Positions 46,931 to 58,469 of a stretch of DNA of 64,000 bases are shown here, in pieces; the stretch's first letter is position 1, and the number at the start of each line of letters is the position of its first letter. The stretch covers positions 710,465 to 774,464 of the forward strand of contig QKWP01000006.1 in the NCBI GenBank assembly GCA_003550325.1, written 5' to 3'. The notes beneath the pieces were generated by a model. That model did no database searches, was not told where the DNA came from, and worked only from the letters and a program-made list of their open reading frames with translations. Source of the DNA: Gigaspora rosea. Lineage: Eukaryota > Glomeromycota > Glomeromycetes > Diversisporales > Gigasporaceae. The position numbers and the translations under genes are program-made.

Positions 46931-47564
46931 GGGCATCCATAAATAACATTATGTATCCCCACATATTCAAAATCCATATGTTTATATATAAAATTTTACA
47001 AAAACTTGAATATCTTGTAATTTGGATAATCACAAAATTTATCACATGTCCCACTAATTTTCAAATCAGTCGTAATCGATAGAAATTAAAATATAGACAT
47101 GTTAATTTAGATCTGCCAAATTCAATAATACTAGCTAAAGATAGAAAAGAAAAAATTAGAAGACACAGTGATCTGATTTGGATTATTTGGTACTATTCGA
47201 TTCGTCTTAGTGAAACAAATTCAATGATCCAAAATTATATCATTTGGACCTCTGGATCACAAGATATTTACAAAAAACTATTGGTTATATAAAATTTATA
47301 AAAAAAGAGATAACCAATAGTATTTGGCTGATAACTTTTGATCCAGTAATCCAAATAAAATGAAATTAGTACTATTCGACTCCTTTCACTGAGACGAATT
47401 GAATGGTACCAAAATTATTAAATTTTGACTACTGGATCAGTTTTTTGACAAATTTTTCTAAAAAATTGTGTTATATTTTTTTGACCCTGCTACTTATTAA
47501 AAAAATGTTATATCTTGTCAGACCCCTTTCCCTCCTTTTGTATAATGTTATTTCTGGATGCTCC
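46931..47564 (-). mobile_element. Non-autonomous TIR element, copy B (inverse of copy A)
   Basis: Ends are GGGCATCCATAAATAACATT and, inverted, GGAGCATCCAGAAATAACAT, closer to each other than in copy A. It shares the ordered internal blocks of 44403-44898. It is about 140 bp longer, mainly near its left side. No ORF of its own; a 66-aa frame at 47403-47603 runs off the element. Confidence 0.68.
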
Positions 47565-47741
47565 TTATCTGCACATTATAAAATTTTAGTAAAAATTCAT
47601 TAGAGTATTAAAAAATTTTGCTTGTGACAAATTTTTATTTTCTATATTAAAATCTGTAATACTATGCAAATCATATGAAAAATGATCAATATTTACCTAC
47701 TCTTAAATAGTTTTCTATTTGTATTTCTTATATGCCTACTG

Positions 47742-47838
47742 CTAGTAGCAAGTCTTCAAATTCAGATAAACTAGGCCTAGACCCAACCTGGCCTGGCCTA
47801 ATTTATCTGATTTTGAAGACTTGCTACTTATAGTAGAC
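47742..47838. repeat. 97-bp near-perfect hairpin
   Basis: The arms are CTGCTAGTAGCAAGTCTTCA and its inverse (TGAAGACTTGCTACTTATAG), continuing through TCAGATAAACTAGGCC and GGCCTAATTTATCTGA around a short loop. It is probably a tiny MITE. Confidence 0.7.
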
Positions 47839-48047
47839 ATGAGATATACAAATAAAGATCATTTAATGAAAGTTAGTTTATTATACTAATTTGCTTAAGC
47901 TCAATTGTGTATTTTTGCTTTTATAGACTTCAAAAATTTAAAATAACTTGGTATTTTTTGCTATACTCTATTTAATATAATTTATTCAGTAATTTTTATA
48001 GAATACAATTTTTAAATTTATAAGATTATTTGATTGGGAATTAGTAA

Positions 48048-48312
48048 ATAGTGCACCCTGCACTGCAGTGCACCCCTATCGTAACAAATATAAATAATAA
48101 TTAGAGTTAGGGTTAGGGTTAGGTCAGGGTTAGGGCTAGGGTTTGACTAGATTAAAAGTTAAAATTAAAGTCAAAATTAAAGTTAGGATTGGAGTTAAAG
48201 TCAAAATTAGTACAGAATTGCAAGAGGATAATTTTTTGTTAATAACGCAACAGGGGTTACTCTAGTAAAATTTTGAGTAATATAAAAGGGGTGCACTGCA
48301 GTGCAGGTCTAC
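48048..48312. mobile_element. MITE-like element containing telomere-like repeats
   Basis: The terminal inverted repeats are built on CTGCACTGCAGTGCACCCC, which is itself palindromic, at about 48057-48076 and the inverse at 48288-48308. Within it, 48106-48155 carries TTAGGGTTAGGG-type repeats, then a degenerate GTTAAAATTAAAGTCAAAAT tract. No ORF. It should not be read as a chromosome end. Confidence 0.65.
48101..48155 (+). repeat. Interstitial telomere-like (TTAGGG) tract
   Basis: About eight degenerate hexamers include GAGTTAGGGTTAGGGTTAGG. It is short and bounded by MITE ends. Confidence 0.8.
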
Positions 48313-48756
48313 TATATTACAAAACCCTATTTGAGTTTATTATTTTTGAAATAATATTTTTAGAAAATAATTTGTGTAATAAAAATTGCAGCACATTTAA
48401 AATTTGAAAGTTTTTTGCAATTCATTGTCCAAAAAAATTTTATACTTGAGGTTATACAAAACTATTATATACAATTTATTTTTTTATTTAATTTTAATTA
48501 GTAAGATATTTAATCAATAAAATCTATTTGAACTTATAAAACATATACTTGATTGATTATATTTAATCAAGTATATATTTTTGATTTTGATTATTTATAA
48601 AAAATTTTCAAATAAATTATTGATTAACAAATTTTTTGTCAAATTAGTTTACTATTTACATGTTTTTTTCAAGTATTAATTACTAGTATATTTTTTAAGT
48701 AGTAATCCATATAAGATCAGCAATATAAATTTGGAGCAAATTTCATATAAGTTATA

Positions 48757-49129
48757 TAATAGAGTGGAATCTGTAGCTGCTTTGAAATAAAGTTATTTTT
48801 TTACTAAGTTAACTTTTTTTCAAGCTCTAATTAAAGTTGTAGAGCTCATTTTTGTGATTTTAGTAATAGTAATATTAGTAAAATTGGCCTAGTAGTTTTT
48901 GAGATATCTTAACTTTTATCCTTTTATACATAAAAATTTGCAAAAAAATTTATATGTATAACAAGAAAAAGTTAAGATATCTCAGGAACTACCTGGCCAA
49001 TTTTACTAATCTCACTACCATTAGAATCATAAAAATGAGTTTTACAACTTTAGTTAAAGCTTAAAGAAAAATTAACTTATAAAAAAAAACTTTACTTTGA
49101 GGCAGCTACAGATTCTACTCTATTATAAT
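48757..49129. mobile_element. 372-bp hairpin element with 11-bp flanking direct repeat
   Basis: The left arm TAGAGTGGAATCTGTAGCTG and the inverse right arm TAGAGTAGAATCTGTAGCTG pair along almost the whole length, with a loop near 48930-48960. AAGTTATATAA flanks it at 48749-48759 and 49130-49140, a possible target duplication. It shares TTACTAAGTTAA, AAGTTGTAGAGCTC and GAGATATC in the same order with the units of the 24928-26245 element, so both belong to one family. Confidence 0.7.
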
Positions 49130-50399
49130 AAGTTATATAAGACTTAACTCTAGATTTTATTATAATTATACTGCTAATCTTATGTGGATTACTACTTAAT
49201 AATATTGTTTAGGTTCAAAAATAACAATTATAATTCAAAAAGATCAAAACTCTTCCCATCGATCACTTGTTCAAAATTTTAAGCAAACGAAAAACAAAAA
49301 TTTTTATTAGATATAATACTGGTTTTTATAAAGGTCAACCTTTTTTTGTTTAACTCTCGGGGAACTCCTTTATATATTTGGCAAGCAAGGCAAAAGTGTT
49401 AGTTGTGCAAGATAACTAGCAGTGAGTGGCCTTGGTACAAGAAATTCTAGTAGATGGTATCTTTCGTCGACGAAGGTTTTATATTTTGGCTAGGTGGTGA
49501 ACTAAAAAATAAGTTTTTTTCAACACACTCTCTAAAGGTTTTGGCTACAAAAACTAATTTGACCATACTCTAGTGTTTGTAGTTGACCTCTTTTTATCGA
49601 CTTGACTAAGTCAATATTTAAAAAATGACTTAGCCAGATAAGTCAAAGTCGATCAACCTAATTGGTTAATCCCATTTCACGTGACTTTTGCCAAATATGA
49701 TTGGCTGATCACTTATTATAATTAACGTATAGATCTCGGCCGTGAGACAATCGTCAAGCATTAATCAGCAAATTCATACAGAATAGTATACTGATATACA
49801 GTTTGCTATTTTAGGTGTAGTATATCTCGCATTCCAAAATAGAAAATATTGGATAAATGCCTTATTTTTCATCTACTTCAACACCTATTCCATATAGATG
49901 ACAATTAGGGGATTTCAAAAATCAACAAATAAGAATAAGTGCCGGATTTTGAAAATAAGTAGCATTTTTATTATGTTGAATTATAAATTAGAAAATATTT
50001 AAGATTTTAATTTTAAACTTTTTAATATCTAACGTGCCAGATTTTTACTTTTGATTTGTCAAAATATAGTTTGAAATCGGGTTTATTTTTTATATATTAA
50101 AACTGGTTTTAATTGGTTTTAATATATGAAAAATAAAACCGGCTTCAAACTCTATGCAATAAATACATATATAAGTACATAGACTTATAGATTGTTATAC
50201 ATATGTACAATATATATTTTATTAGTTATTGATTACCGAATTTTATTTTTTTCATAAATTTATTCAGCATCGACTTAAATTCATAGTTTGACGCAAGTTT
50301 TTTTTGATTGATAAAATGTAATTTTAATATCTTTGCATAACTTATAAACCGGGATATACATTAATTATTTTTGAATTTTCTTTAGGAACAAAAGGTTAT

Positions 50400-52640
50400 G
50401 AATACTATCAGTGCTCAGACGATTACGTTTATCCATTATGGTGTTACCCGCATCAGCAAATAGACGTTCTGTGGGTACAGAAGTTGCCAGAATACCAAAA
50501 AAATCTGTGCTTGCTCAGCGAGGAGAGGTAAAGTATTTTTATGATCATTCCACCAATTTAGGGGATTACACTTCTCATAACGCAGGTCTTTTGGATCAAA
50601 TTTAGGAATTTGTGAAATCGAAAGGTACATTTGAAGGTTGGTATCAATTGAAGAAAGGGAAAAAGGATCGTTTTCGTCATCAAAAAAAGATGACATTTCC
50701 GTATCTGATGCTTTATTAGTAGTTGGTAAGTTGTCTGTATTGTGTGAAAATTCAATTATTTTATGTAGCTCCTGAAACACTTCTTTTTGCATTGTGGGCG
50801 AGGCAGCTAATAATGTCTTTAAGCAGGGATCTAAAAACGTAGCAAGCCATCTGTCCATTTTAGGATCGTTCCATCAAGATACCATAGATTCATGAAGACT
50901 TTGATATATTTCAATAACATTAATATTCGTAAGTTTATCTTCTATTTGATCTAACCTTTTAAAAAGGTAACGTACTGTAGGATACATCATACTTAATGTC
51001 AGATATTAATTGCCACCTACGAATATTAATGCTCTTTCGAATGGACGTAAAATCTGACATAACTCTTCCAAGCCTATAAAGGTAAAAAAAAGGTAAAGTA
51101 ATATAAAAAGTGACTTAAAACATTGTTTTTAAATCACTGCATTTCTATCTGTCCATTTGTCACCAGAAAGCATCTTATCATTTAGGCTATTACCGTCAGC
51201 ACGAACAGTTCAGTCAGGATTATTGATTAAGTTTTTAGCCAATTCCAAAATCGACTCACAAAGGTCTAGAAGCTATTGAAGAACAAGATAAGTGGAATTC
51301 CACCTAGTGGCGGTGTCGCTTGATATGGGCTCTAAAATGCGTACGTTAGTAAGTGGTTTGCATTTTTTTTTCAATTACCTCACATTGAATTTTTCGAGAT
51401 AGTGGTCGATATTTATCACGATTTACTAAAAAATTATTTAATGATTTTGCTTGTTCTATCAATGTTTCACATTTTTTTAAACCGTCTGTAACTGCGAGAT
51501 GAATAGCATGGGCTGTACAACCAAGGTGGGTCGTGCCTAATTGTCAGATTGCTTTAACTATTAACGATGCATTATCGGTCATTACTGCTTGAACTTTATC
51601 AAATATATTCCACTCAGCAAGAACTTTTCGCAAAAAATCTTTGATCTGGCTCCCGTATATGGATAGGCGAAATGCTCGATTGTGATTAAAGATTGGTACA
51701 TTGTAAAGTTTTCAGAAAGCCAGTGGGCCATTATGCCGATATATGGAACATGGTTTTGAGTCCATAAATCAGTAGTAATGCAAACAGAGACTATCGTTTG
51801 GTGCATCATTTCTCTTAGATTTGTATTTGTATAGAGTACTGATTCTTTAATTATATTTTTAATCGTATTATTACAAGGAACTTCGAACCATTTATTTATT
51901 TCATAACAAAAGTCTCAGAATCAATCATAATTGACACAATTTAATGGCATTATTTCTTCGACTATTCAAGCAACAAGCTGATAGGTAATACAATTTTGCT
52001 ATTGTTCAGGAAGGGGCTAAGTACTTTCCATATGATTTTTTATCACAGTTTCAATCATTTGTTGAGTGGTTGGCATAGGAATTGTAGTTGATAATATGGA
52101 CGGCTGTGCTTCCCACTTTTGGTTTTTAAAAATTCGATGTTTGATACGCAAATGTGCAGCAATATTTGTTGTTGATGTTTTGGGCATAAATACTGCTGGG
52201 CATCTTTTAGAAGTACCATCGTCACTATCTAGACGAACATCGCAATATTTAACCTTGGTTAATTTATCACGACGAGTATACTTCCATACCCAACTAACAC
52301 CGGGCTTGCTTTTTTTTTTGCATTTTATTTTGGTTGGAATCTATTTTTGTAGAAATTTCGCGAGAAGGGAAGTAAGATGTAATGGGCAAAGTTCTAGCTG
52401 TACAATCCTCGTCTTCATCAGCATGATCCCCGTCTTCATCAGCACAATCACTGTTATTAGCACGATCACTGTCTTCAGCATAATCACCGTCTTCAGCATG
52501 ATCACCATCTTCATAATAATTATAATTTTCATTATAAATATCATTTTTCTATAATTTTCATTATTGCTAACATAATTTTCATCAAAATTATAGTTTCCTT
52601 CATACTCGAATGACATGCTTTTTTCACCAGTAATGTTCAT
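50400..52640 (-). pseudogene. Broken hAT transposase
   Basis: The order on the minus strand is correct for the family. An acidic N region is followed by a BED-type finger at about 52310-52130 (WVWKYTRRDKLTKVKYCD, then SKRCPAVF and AAHLRIKHRIF). The catalytic-core start is at 51809-51582 (SVCITTDLWTQNHVPYIGIM, AHWLSENF). The C-terminal hATC dimerisation region at 50858-50400 has YLSISQIPKFDPKDLRYEKC, NPLNWWNDHKNTLPLLAEQA and, after a frameshift near 50495, LATSVPTERLFADAGNTIMD. Several frameshifts and stops disrupt it, so no active enzyme is expected. Its position between hAT ends confirms the element type. Confidence 0.85.
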
Positions 52641-52971
52641 CGTTATACATGTTTAAAGAATAAATTTACGAAATTTATAAAAATTGGATTTGCTTATAAA
52701 TTATGTATCGGTAAGAGAATTTTGATATATTATATACTTTTTTTTTATTTACATTTATATTAATGCAAATTTACTATGGTATAATTTACTAGTACAGGGT
52801 TCCTTGATCAAGGCATACCAAAATTTTCACATACCCTAAACTACGCGTGAGAATTCTATATGTATGGTTCAGCGTTAGATTTGAAGCTTAGTATACATGA
52901 ATTTGGCTAGCGAATAATTCCGCTTTTGAATTCATTCAAGCTCATTGTTAGAAGGTTATGAAATTATATCA

Positions 52972-53150
52972 GTTCAGTATAGAATGGGTGAGCAGATCCG
53001 CATAGTATAGGCCGAATTTAAAATCTATACTATACCGATCAGCTATAATACTTAACTCTAACGCTAATATATTTGATCAGTACAGTATAGATTTAAAAAT
53101 TTGGCTTATACTAAACAAATCTGCTCATCTATACTATACTGATCTGTGAA
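52972..53150. repeat. Palindromic insertion within the hAT element
   Basis: The left arm AGTATAGAATGGGTGAGCAG and the inverse of the right arm AGTATAGATGAGCAGATTTG pair over about 75 bp, with the shared inner block AATTTAAAATCTATACT. It resembles a MITE of about 175 bp. The ends are not resolved. Confidence 0.6.
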
Positions 53151-53360
53151 ATTCTTGAAAGTTATACAATATCAACAATCGTCAAATTTTTAATAGCACA
53201 AGGAATTATTTTAATGGTTTTATGGATCATCGCTCGAGGAATCAATACTATTAACAAACATTGGGTGAACTAAGGTATTAATTATAACTAGAATATCGAA
53301 TACTTCAAGATCTTCTACTTTATTATTGAAGTTAATGTTGTTAATCAGACTAAGTCAATG

Positions 53361-53432
53361 TATTTTCAATTGGAATTAGACATAAGCCCAATTAAAATTG
53401 GGCTTATGTCTGTTTTCAATTGAAAATATATC
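53361..53432. repeat. Short hairpin within the hAT element
   Basis: GACATAAGCCCAATT is followed almost at once by its inverse AATTGGGCTTATGTC, within longer ATTTTCAATTG arms. Confidence 0.7.
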
Positions 53433-54250
53433 TGCTTAGTTCAACTAACAATACTACTAAAGTTCATATTCTTTATTGTGCCAAATCATTACTATAATAG
53501 GAGTTTACTATAGATAGATTGTAAGGATCATTTTATAAACAGGGTTTTCAAGCAGCCCAGTTTTTATTGTTATAAATAGTCTGCATAAGAGTTTCGCATT
53601 AAAAAAAATTCATTGTATGAAAAATTTGAACGCCATCACATGTATTTGCCATATAATTCATATGTGCCCCTAATTAAGAAAACTAACTAACTAGTTTATG
53701 TATATGTATTATATGTGTGCGTAAGTTTTGTTACATAATTGATTCCATATGTATGCATATTAAAATTACAATCGATTAAACTTATAAACGTGTTTATACT
53801 ATATTGAAAAAATTGTTCACCTAATCGAATGTATTAAAGGCAATTTACCAGTATATACTAAATACATATATCTTGGCTATTTTTGATTGGCTATTACGAT
53901 TTTTAATATTACCTAATATTAAAACGGCTTAGTCGATTTTATAAAAAATTGATTGACCAAGCCAGCTAAGTCGATAAAATCGACTAACACAAAATCGACT
54001 ACAAACACTACCATACACCTGCTATCATATTCTCGCTCAAAGTCCTTTTTTCTGAAATTTTGGATGAAAAGTAGGAAATTCAGCATACCTTTTCAAAAAG
54101 ATCAGCATTGTTGTTCATATCCTAATTGGGAAGAAGGCATGCAGGTGAATAAACAGGAACAGACGCGTAATGAGATATGGCGCAATAGAGTAGGCTGATC
54201 TGCAGAAAATAAATTCTAGAATGTTCCTTTAGTTTTCTTTTATGTACATA

Positions 54251-54590
54251 TGGGGTGTTACACATTAAAACAGCCCTTTTTTGCAATTTTTTAAAAATTG
54301 AGTTTTCACTAGATTTATATAAATTTTGACATGGTCGATATTTTTCAATTATAAATGAAAGTCGATTTGCATAATAAAAAATTAAGATAATTGTAAAAGA
54401 AAAAATACATAAAGCCGCGTAGGGCCAACACATCACGAGATTACCCGATAGTTACCTGTTACATTTAACCAATCAAAATCGTGAAATTTAATTAATCCCG
54501 GATCAGTCCAAAAATCAAACAAATGATTAAACTCAATTATTTCAAAATAAATTATAAGTAAAAAAGGGCTGTTTTAATATGTAACACCCA
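54251..54590. mobile_element. 340-bp MITE, TA target duplication
   Basis: The ends TGGGGTGTTACACATTAAAA and, inverted, TGGGTGTTACATATTAAAAC continue into CAGCCCTTTTTT on both sides, about 30 bp of inverted repeat. TA flanks it at 54249-54250 and 54591-54592. The 104-aa minus-strand frame at 54436-54122 overlaps its end and is not a convincing gene. Confidence 0.7.
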
Positions 54591-55849
54591 TATAATACTT
54601 TGGTAAGGCGTTTTCTTGCGCAGTATTATATAATTTTTATTGCTTATCAATACCTTCATAGTCTATTTTTTTCTTTGCTTTTTCTTTGGTTTTTCTTTTT
54701 GATTTATTTTTTCTTGGATGTATAATTTTGGTTTTTGGTTAATTTTGTTGGGTATTTAGTTATGTCCCCCTATTTTAATCTTTTCCTTGTTTTTATTCTT
54801 CTTTATGAGAAGCTCAGAGAAGGAGTTTTTGAAGGAATAGATTATGAAGCATAGTTGGTTTGTAACTATTGCTAACAAATTTTTTTTGGCTTATACATAA
54901 GCCAATGCAGCTAGTTGCATTTGGGCACAAAATTTATTTTGTAGCCAGATAAGGTCGAAGTCTGGAGATTGTAAATGTATTAAAAAGGAATTTTTAGTAA
55001 TAATAAATCCATAAAATTTTGGCAAGACTGCCAAAGTCCTAAAAAAAAAAATAAAATAACAATTATAATTCAATTATATAAGTCCAAATGCTTACTGTAC
55101 ATAGGACATATTCTGATATATTTTTGTTTAAGGGTCCAAAATTGTTCAAAACTGTCCAAGCCTATATTCCAAGCTTAAGTAATTAATAAATTTTTTTAAA
55201 AAGTATATAATTATATTTTTATTAGATACTGGATTTATTTTTAAAAAATTAAAATAAATTATTTTTAATGCAAAAATACCATCGTTGGCACTTTTCTTGA
55301 TAGGTAAAAAAAAATATATTTGTATACCATTTTAATAGGGCCTGATATTCTTGATAGAGTAGCTACCCCTGCAATTCATGGTCACATGTGATCTTGATAT
55401 TTATACTGTACATATGTTGCTATATGTAAATATTGCTATGTATAAAATGAACTTTATGGCATTTATATATTGCTATATGTAAATATTGCTATGTGTGAAA
55501 TAAACCTTATTTAGTTTTATATTTCAACTTTGGCATTTATTCTTGTTTTTTAAAAAGGCATATTTAATTTTGTAAAAAAATTATTATTTACCAAAATAAT
55601 AATTTTTTGGTTACTACGTATATATTTTTTTTATACTTATGACTAATGCGTATAATTAAAAATGCTTCATAGATCAATAGTAATTATACCCAAGTCTGCT
55701 ATACAAGTGCGCATTGTTAAAATTATATAGTGCTTTACAGCAATAATATTGAAAGATTTAAACATTATATAAAAAAAAACATTTTAATGCTAAAAAAAAA
55801 AAAGTCTTTAAAGACTACTTAAAAATAGTTTTCTTTTCCCGGATCTTTC
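54591..55849. other. Gene-free AT-rich interval
   Basis: It holds a 53-bp tandem duplication (TTGCTATATGTAAATATTGC at 55417 and about 55470) and poly-T/TTTTCTTTT tracts near 54660-54720. No coding sequence was recognised. Confidence 0.5.
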
Positions 55850-58469
55850 TGTTACTAATTCACCTATATAATTTAACTCCATTTTCAACCAGATTATCAT
55901 TTAGTCGTAGTTTTTTTTGACAAGACCATATTTGTAAAGTCTTTCAGATTTCAATCACATCCTTTTTCAAGGAAAAGTTCTTCAAGTGAATCTTTTATAG
56001 CAGAACCATTATTATTTTCTTGTTCGTTACTTGATACCTACATTTAAAAATAAATTAAAAGCCTTATTATAAAAACAATTAAATAATTAAATACAAACTT
56101 GTGAAAAAGATCGATGTTTATTTCTAATTCTTGTAGTATTACGTCTACGAATTGAATAAGAGTCTGTGCATTCTACAGCATCTTCATTTTGACTTGTAGA
56201 AATTTCTGAAAGCACTGAATGCTCAAAAATATTGTATTCTTGATCAACATCTTCATTTATATAAATTCTTTAGCTTCATTGAATTGTAAATTATTAGAAT
56301 TAAAAAATTGACTAGACTTGTTAGCAGGGTTTAAAATTGGCTTGCACATGCATGCATAGTGCAAGTAAATATTTTAATGTGCAAGAAAAAATTTGAAAAA
56401 ATGGATTTGTGCATGTAAATTTTTTTAAATTTTCATAATAAACTTACTTTTGTTACACAAAATTGTTAATTTGTGCAAGTAAAATTTTTTTGAATTATAA
56501 ATACTGCTTGCGAGGTTTTGCACCATGGTTTTTATATGATCCAATTGTTGTAGAAACTTGTATGTTTTCTATTGGACGGAAAGGATCTTTCATTGTTGTT
56601 CTTCACTCTATTGGAAAGAAAATATCATTACTTCTACTATTAAAAAGCCTCAGGGATTTCTTGATAAACATCTTCACTTGTTCCATTATGAATAATGTAA
56701 TTCTTTTTTTCAAGCGCAATTATATGTTCCTTATTCTTAAAATATTTTACGAGGCTTTCTTTTTTTTCGTAATTTGTAATTTTCTGCTTAATAATTCTAT
56801 ATACAATTGTGCAACATGCACATGCTTGCAGATATTTCAAAAAGGGCTATTCCTAATATAGTCATAACATGTGCATTTGCCTGCTATTACATTAACAAGA
56901 TAATGCGTTGTTGGTACACAAAGATTATCTCTATTTGATATTTTCGCTGACATGTTAACTGGATAAAAGTTATATGGTGAATAGAACTTTTTGCTTTGTT
57001 TTTCAACTAGCATATAGCTTTGCGGTTCAGGTATTTGCTTAACTAGACCAAGAAGAACATAAAGGTGTCCTTGGTTTATACGACATTTTTTATTAACTGG
57101 TTTTTTAGGTGTTATTTGCCTATGTTCTATTGTGCGCATATTCCAGTAAGTAGCTAGACCTGCATTAAGTGGGTTTCTCCAAGTTCATTTTGAACTAATG
57201 ATTTTTGAAACACTTTAATGCCATATAATTGTTCAATAAATTTTACAACTGTTTGAGTTCCACTACGCCTTGCTTCCAGTTTTATGCACCTCTCTGTAAA
57301 ATTATTGGACATCATTGGTTTTGCATCAGCTAGATTATATACTCAGGGTATTTGTCTTCTATCAATAAAACTTTGTCTCCATTTTTTACAAATCCAGTTC
57401 ATCTTTAGATCACGCATTAAAAAATTCTTTGTATCATTGTCAAGTGGTAAAGAACAAATAAACTCATTATATTCTTTTTCTATTTTAGATACATCCTCAT
57501 CTGATCGACTTCGACCTACAATTTTAAAGGCCATTGCAATTGGGTACCATAATGACCAATCTACTTTCCATATTCTCAGATATTCATCTAAAGTTGACAT
57601 AATGTGAAACCAACAGAGAATAGTGCCGTGAACAAGACCTTGAAGTGCAAGTTTGGTGGGTCGATGTTTGTCTATCATAGCTAGTAGATTCTATAGAGAT
57701 ATATACTCATGTAAGCGCCGGAAACCTTTTCCATTTGGTAAGTCAATGTATCGATATTCATGCATACAATTAGGATTATTGCAAGGTATGTTTTCTTGTA
57801 CTGTTTGTACTAATAATCGTATAGTATGGTGATTCTCTTTGTTGCAAAGACCAAATGCTAGTGGTGAACCATAGTTAGCCTAATCTTCAACAACCATGGC
57901 AATTACGGGTGCCTTTTCATTATTTAAGTCATATTTTCCATCTATTCCAAAACAAAAATGCCCACAATCATAACCCTGCTTGAGCCACAACTCATCACTT
58001 ACTGTTAACTGATAATAATGTTCAGGACTATTTTCTGAAGCCAAGATATCAGGACGTTGATAATAAAGCACTTTGCCTAGTGCTTTTAACTTATTAGTAA
58101 CTAATTCATCTAAAATGGTCCATGGACCAATATTTTCATACAGTCGATTATCATTTCTTTCAATTAACCTTTTTAGTGCTGTTCTGAACATGAATCTTTA
58201 CTTGTTTTATTTATAAGTTCTAGGCCAGCTTCATTTGCATTATTATGTGGCGCCAATATTTTTACCACGATTTCTACTCCTGTACTATGATGGGCACGAT
58301 GTGCAGCAATTACTTTGTCACGAGCTTGAAGGCTAAGATTAATTCTTGTGGGTCTAGATTTTGATACTGCAAGAATAGATGATGACCTATGTACACCCTC
58401 AATGAATAATTGTACTGGTAAGGTATCTTCGACATTAAAATTAGTACCTTCGTTCTGAGAAGATTGCAT
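55850..58469 (-). pseudogene. Broken MULE (Mutator-like) transposase with SWIM finger
   Basis: Starting near 58466 the minus strand reads TLPVQLFIEGVHRSSS, shifts frame near 58185, and continues FRTALKRLIERNDNRLYENI. The first catalytic block is GIDGKYDLNNEKAPVIAMVV (about 57957-57895). After a TAG come the second-Asp block MIDKHRPTKLALQGL and CWFHIMSTLDEY (about 57678-57590). Further on there is VGRSRSDEDVSKIEKEYNEF and a C-terminal SWIM finger (GKCTCYDYIRNSPF, stop, NICKHV; CxC...CxH) at about 56876-56815. A tail around 56270-55950 reads SYSIRRRNTTRIRNKHRSFS, then a putative intron (GTTTGT...TGTAG, about 56040-56100) and VSSNEQENNNGSAIKDSLEE. At least two frameshifts and three stops show it is dead. 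Confidence 0.75.

Larger units (their letters stand above)
49571..54010 (-). mobile_element. Full-length hAT transposon (defective)
   Basis: It begins TAGTGTTTGTAGTTGACC and ends with the inverse TAGTGTTTGTAGTCGATTT. TAGTG fits the hAT terminal consensus (C/T)A(A/G)NG. It is flanked by CCATACTC at 49563-49570 and CCATACAC at 54011-54018, an 8-bp duplication with one mismatch. Subterminal GACTTAGYCR/TCGACTTAG motifs recur at both ends, as hAT transposases bind repeated subterminal motifs. A broken transposase lies inside on the minus strand, and later palindromic insertions occur at 52972-53150 and 53361-53432. Confidence 0.88.

Noticed and set aside
48101..48155. Chromosome end or telomere
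   Set aside because: Short degenerate tract bounded by MITE ends with unrelated sequence on both sides.
50411..50605. 64-aa plus-strand ORF
   Set aside because: Antisense to the hATC domain of the transposase.
52066..52554. 162-aa plus-strand ORF
   Set aside because: It runs antisense to the hAT BED finger and acidic region. The Ile/Thr/Phe-rich C-terminus is the complement of the acidic repeats.
54122..54436. 104-aa minus-strand ORF with a hydrophobic N-terminus
   Set aside because: Straddles the end of a TIR-defined MITE, with no family resemblance.
56463..56861. 132-aa plus-strand ORF with hydrophobic segments
   Set aside because: Antisense to the C-terminal part of the MULE relic, and hydrophobicity follows from A-rich coding on the other strand.
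57284..57607. 107-aa plus-strand ORF
   Set aside because: Antisense to the MULE core, which carries recognisable motifs.
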